A stretch of DNA of 58,492 nucleotides from RGEC01 sp964626685 (GTDB lineage Bacteria; Bacteroidota; Bacteroidia; NS11-12g; UBA955): positions 1 to 58,492 of the forward strand of contig CAZVJY010000011.1 of the NCBI GenBank assembly GCA_964626685.1, in the 5' to 3' direction. The notes below the pieces were generated by a model that saw nothing but the letters and a program-made list of their open reading frames with translations, was not told where the DNA came from and made no database searches. Of this stretch, positions 58,385 through 58,492 are shown in pieces. The stretch's first letter is position 1. The number at the start of each line of letters is the position of its first letter. The position numbers and the translations under genes are program-made.

Positions 58385-58492
58385 TTAAACTGCCACCCTC
58401 AGCTTCAGCAGCAATTCTGTCAGCGCCTTTTTCAGCGCATCCACATTGTCTTTGCCGGTAGCTGAAATAAAGACCGCAGGTGCGTTCTCTTT
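58385..58492 (-). CDS. hflX: GTPase HflX, C-terminal fragment
   Basis: The frame on the minus strand runs from the window end to a TAA at 58385-58387, giving 35 residues. The segment AVFISATGKDNVDALKKALT matches the end of the G-domain in HflX (the SA[K/T] G5 loop followed by a helix), a ribosome-associated GTPase. Other translational GTPases share this G5 loop, so the name rests on similarity in a short stretch. The 5' part is outside the window. Confidence 0.6.
   Translation of the reverse strand, partial: KENAPAVFISATGKDNVDALKKALTELLLKLRVAV

Overview
The window reads as a piece of a Bacteroidota chromosome. The evidence is a T9SS type A sorting tail on a secreted protein, TonB-dependent receptors with carboxypeptidase-D-like N-terminal domains, a DUF4249 lipoprotein, DUF6029 and DUF5916 barrel proteins, a fused branched-chain E1 subunit, no Shine-Dalgarno-like leaders, and repeated promoter elements of the Bacteroidota form TAnnTTTG, some with TTTG about 20 bases upstream. 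I cannot assign an order or genus. Base composition is fairly even except for a clearly AT-rich block at about 24.1-29.3 kb.

Layout. 1-12.7 kb is a surface-polysaccharide locus: five glycosyltransferases, a PIG-L deacetylase, a CarB-like ATP-grasp enzyme, an unrecognised 328-residue protein, a Wzy-like membrane polymerase, a short epimerase-like protein and an AsnB-type amidotransferase, tightly packed on both strands with several overlaps. 12.7-22.1 kb is mostly housekeeping: purK, frr, tatA, gatA, a secreted MltD-like protein with LysM that has lost its catalytic Glu, a DUF5916 outer-membrane protein, an MsbA-like ABC exporter and a DUF1684 lipoprotein.

22.4-29.5 kb is accessory. A YhcG/DUF1016 nuclease is followed by an AT-rich cassette: an XRE regulator, a divergent operon (helical protein, SPFH-SHOCT protein, zinc-ribbon protein, CFI-box protein, small winged-helix-like protein, membrane protein) and a convergent DUF6978 + DUF1828/DUF1829 pair. 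Two copies of a composite repeat, in the same orientation, bracket the cassette. This is the best candidate for an undescribed system. The operon resembles the SPFH/zinc-ribbon part of the Bacillus ydjFGHI membrane-stress module but has no recognisable PspA.

29.5-40.5 kb, all on the minus strand, holds a methyltransferase, rmuC, the ileS-dksA-like-lspA run, ribBA with a flavin reductase, and the fused 2-oxoacid dehydrogenase E1. 40.5-48.3 kb is an outer-membrane uptake region: a large TonB receptor, a T9SS-secreted alpha/beta-hydrolase-fold protein lacking its nucleophile serine, a perfect terminator, and a second TonB receptor paired with a DUF4249 lipoprotein. 48.4-58.5 kb holds a DUF2157 + GDYXXLXY membrane pair, lysS with a small partner, miaB, a DUF6029 barrel, a PspC-domain protein, a barrel porin, 3-hydroxyanthranilate dioxygenase, a methyltransferase and the 3' end of hflX.

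Two signals run through the whole window. Many genes have a TAnnTTTG element only 4-15 bases before the start codon, implying very short or absent leaders. Non-ATG starts (TTG, GTG) are common, several overlapping the preceding stop as TTGA. I saw no tRNA, rRNA, CRISPR array, transposase or integrase.
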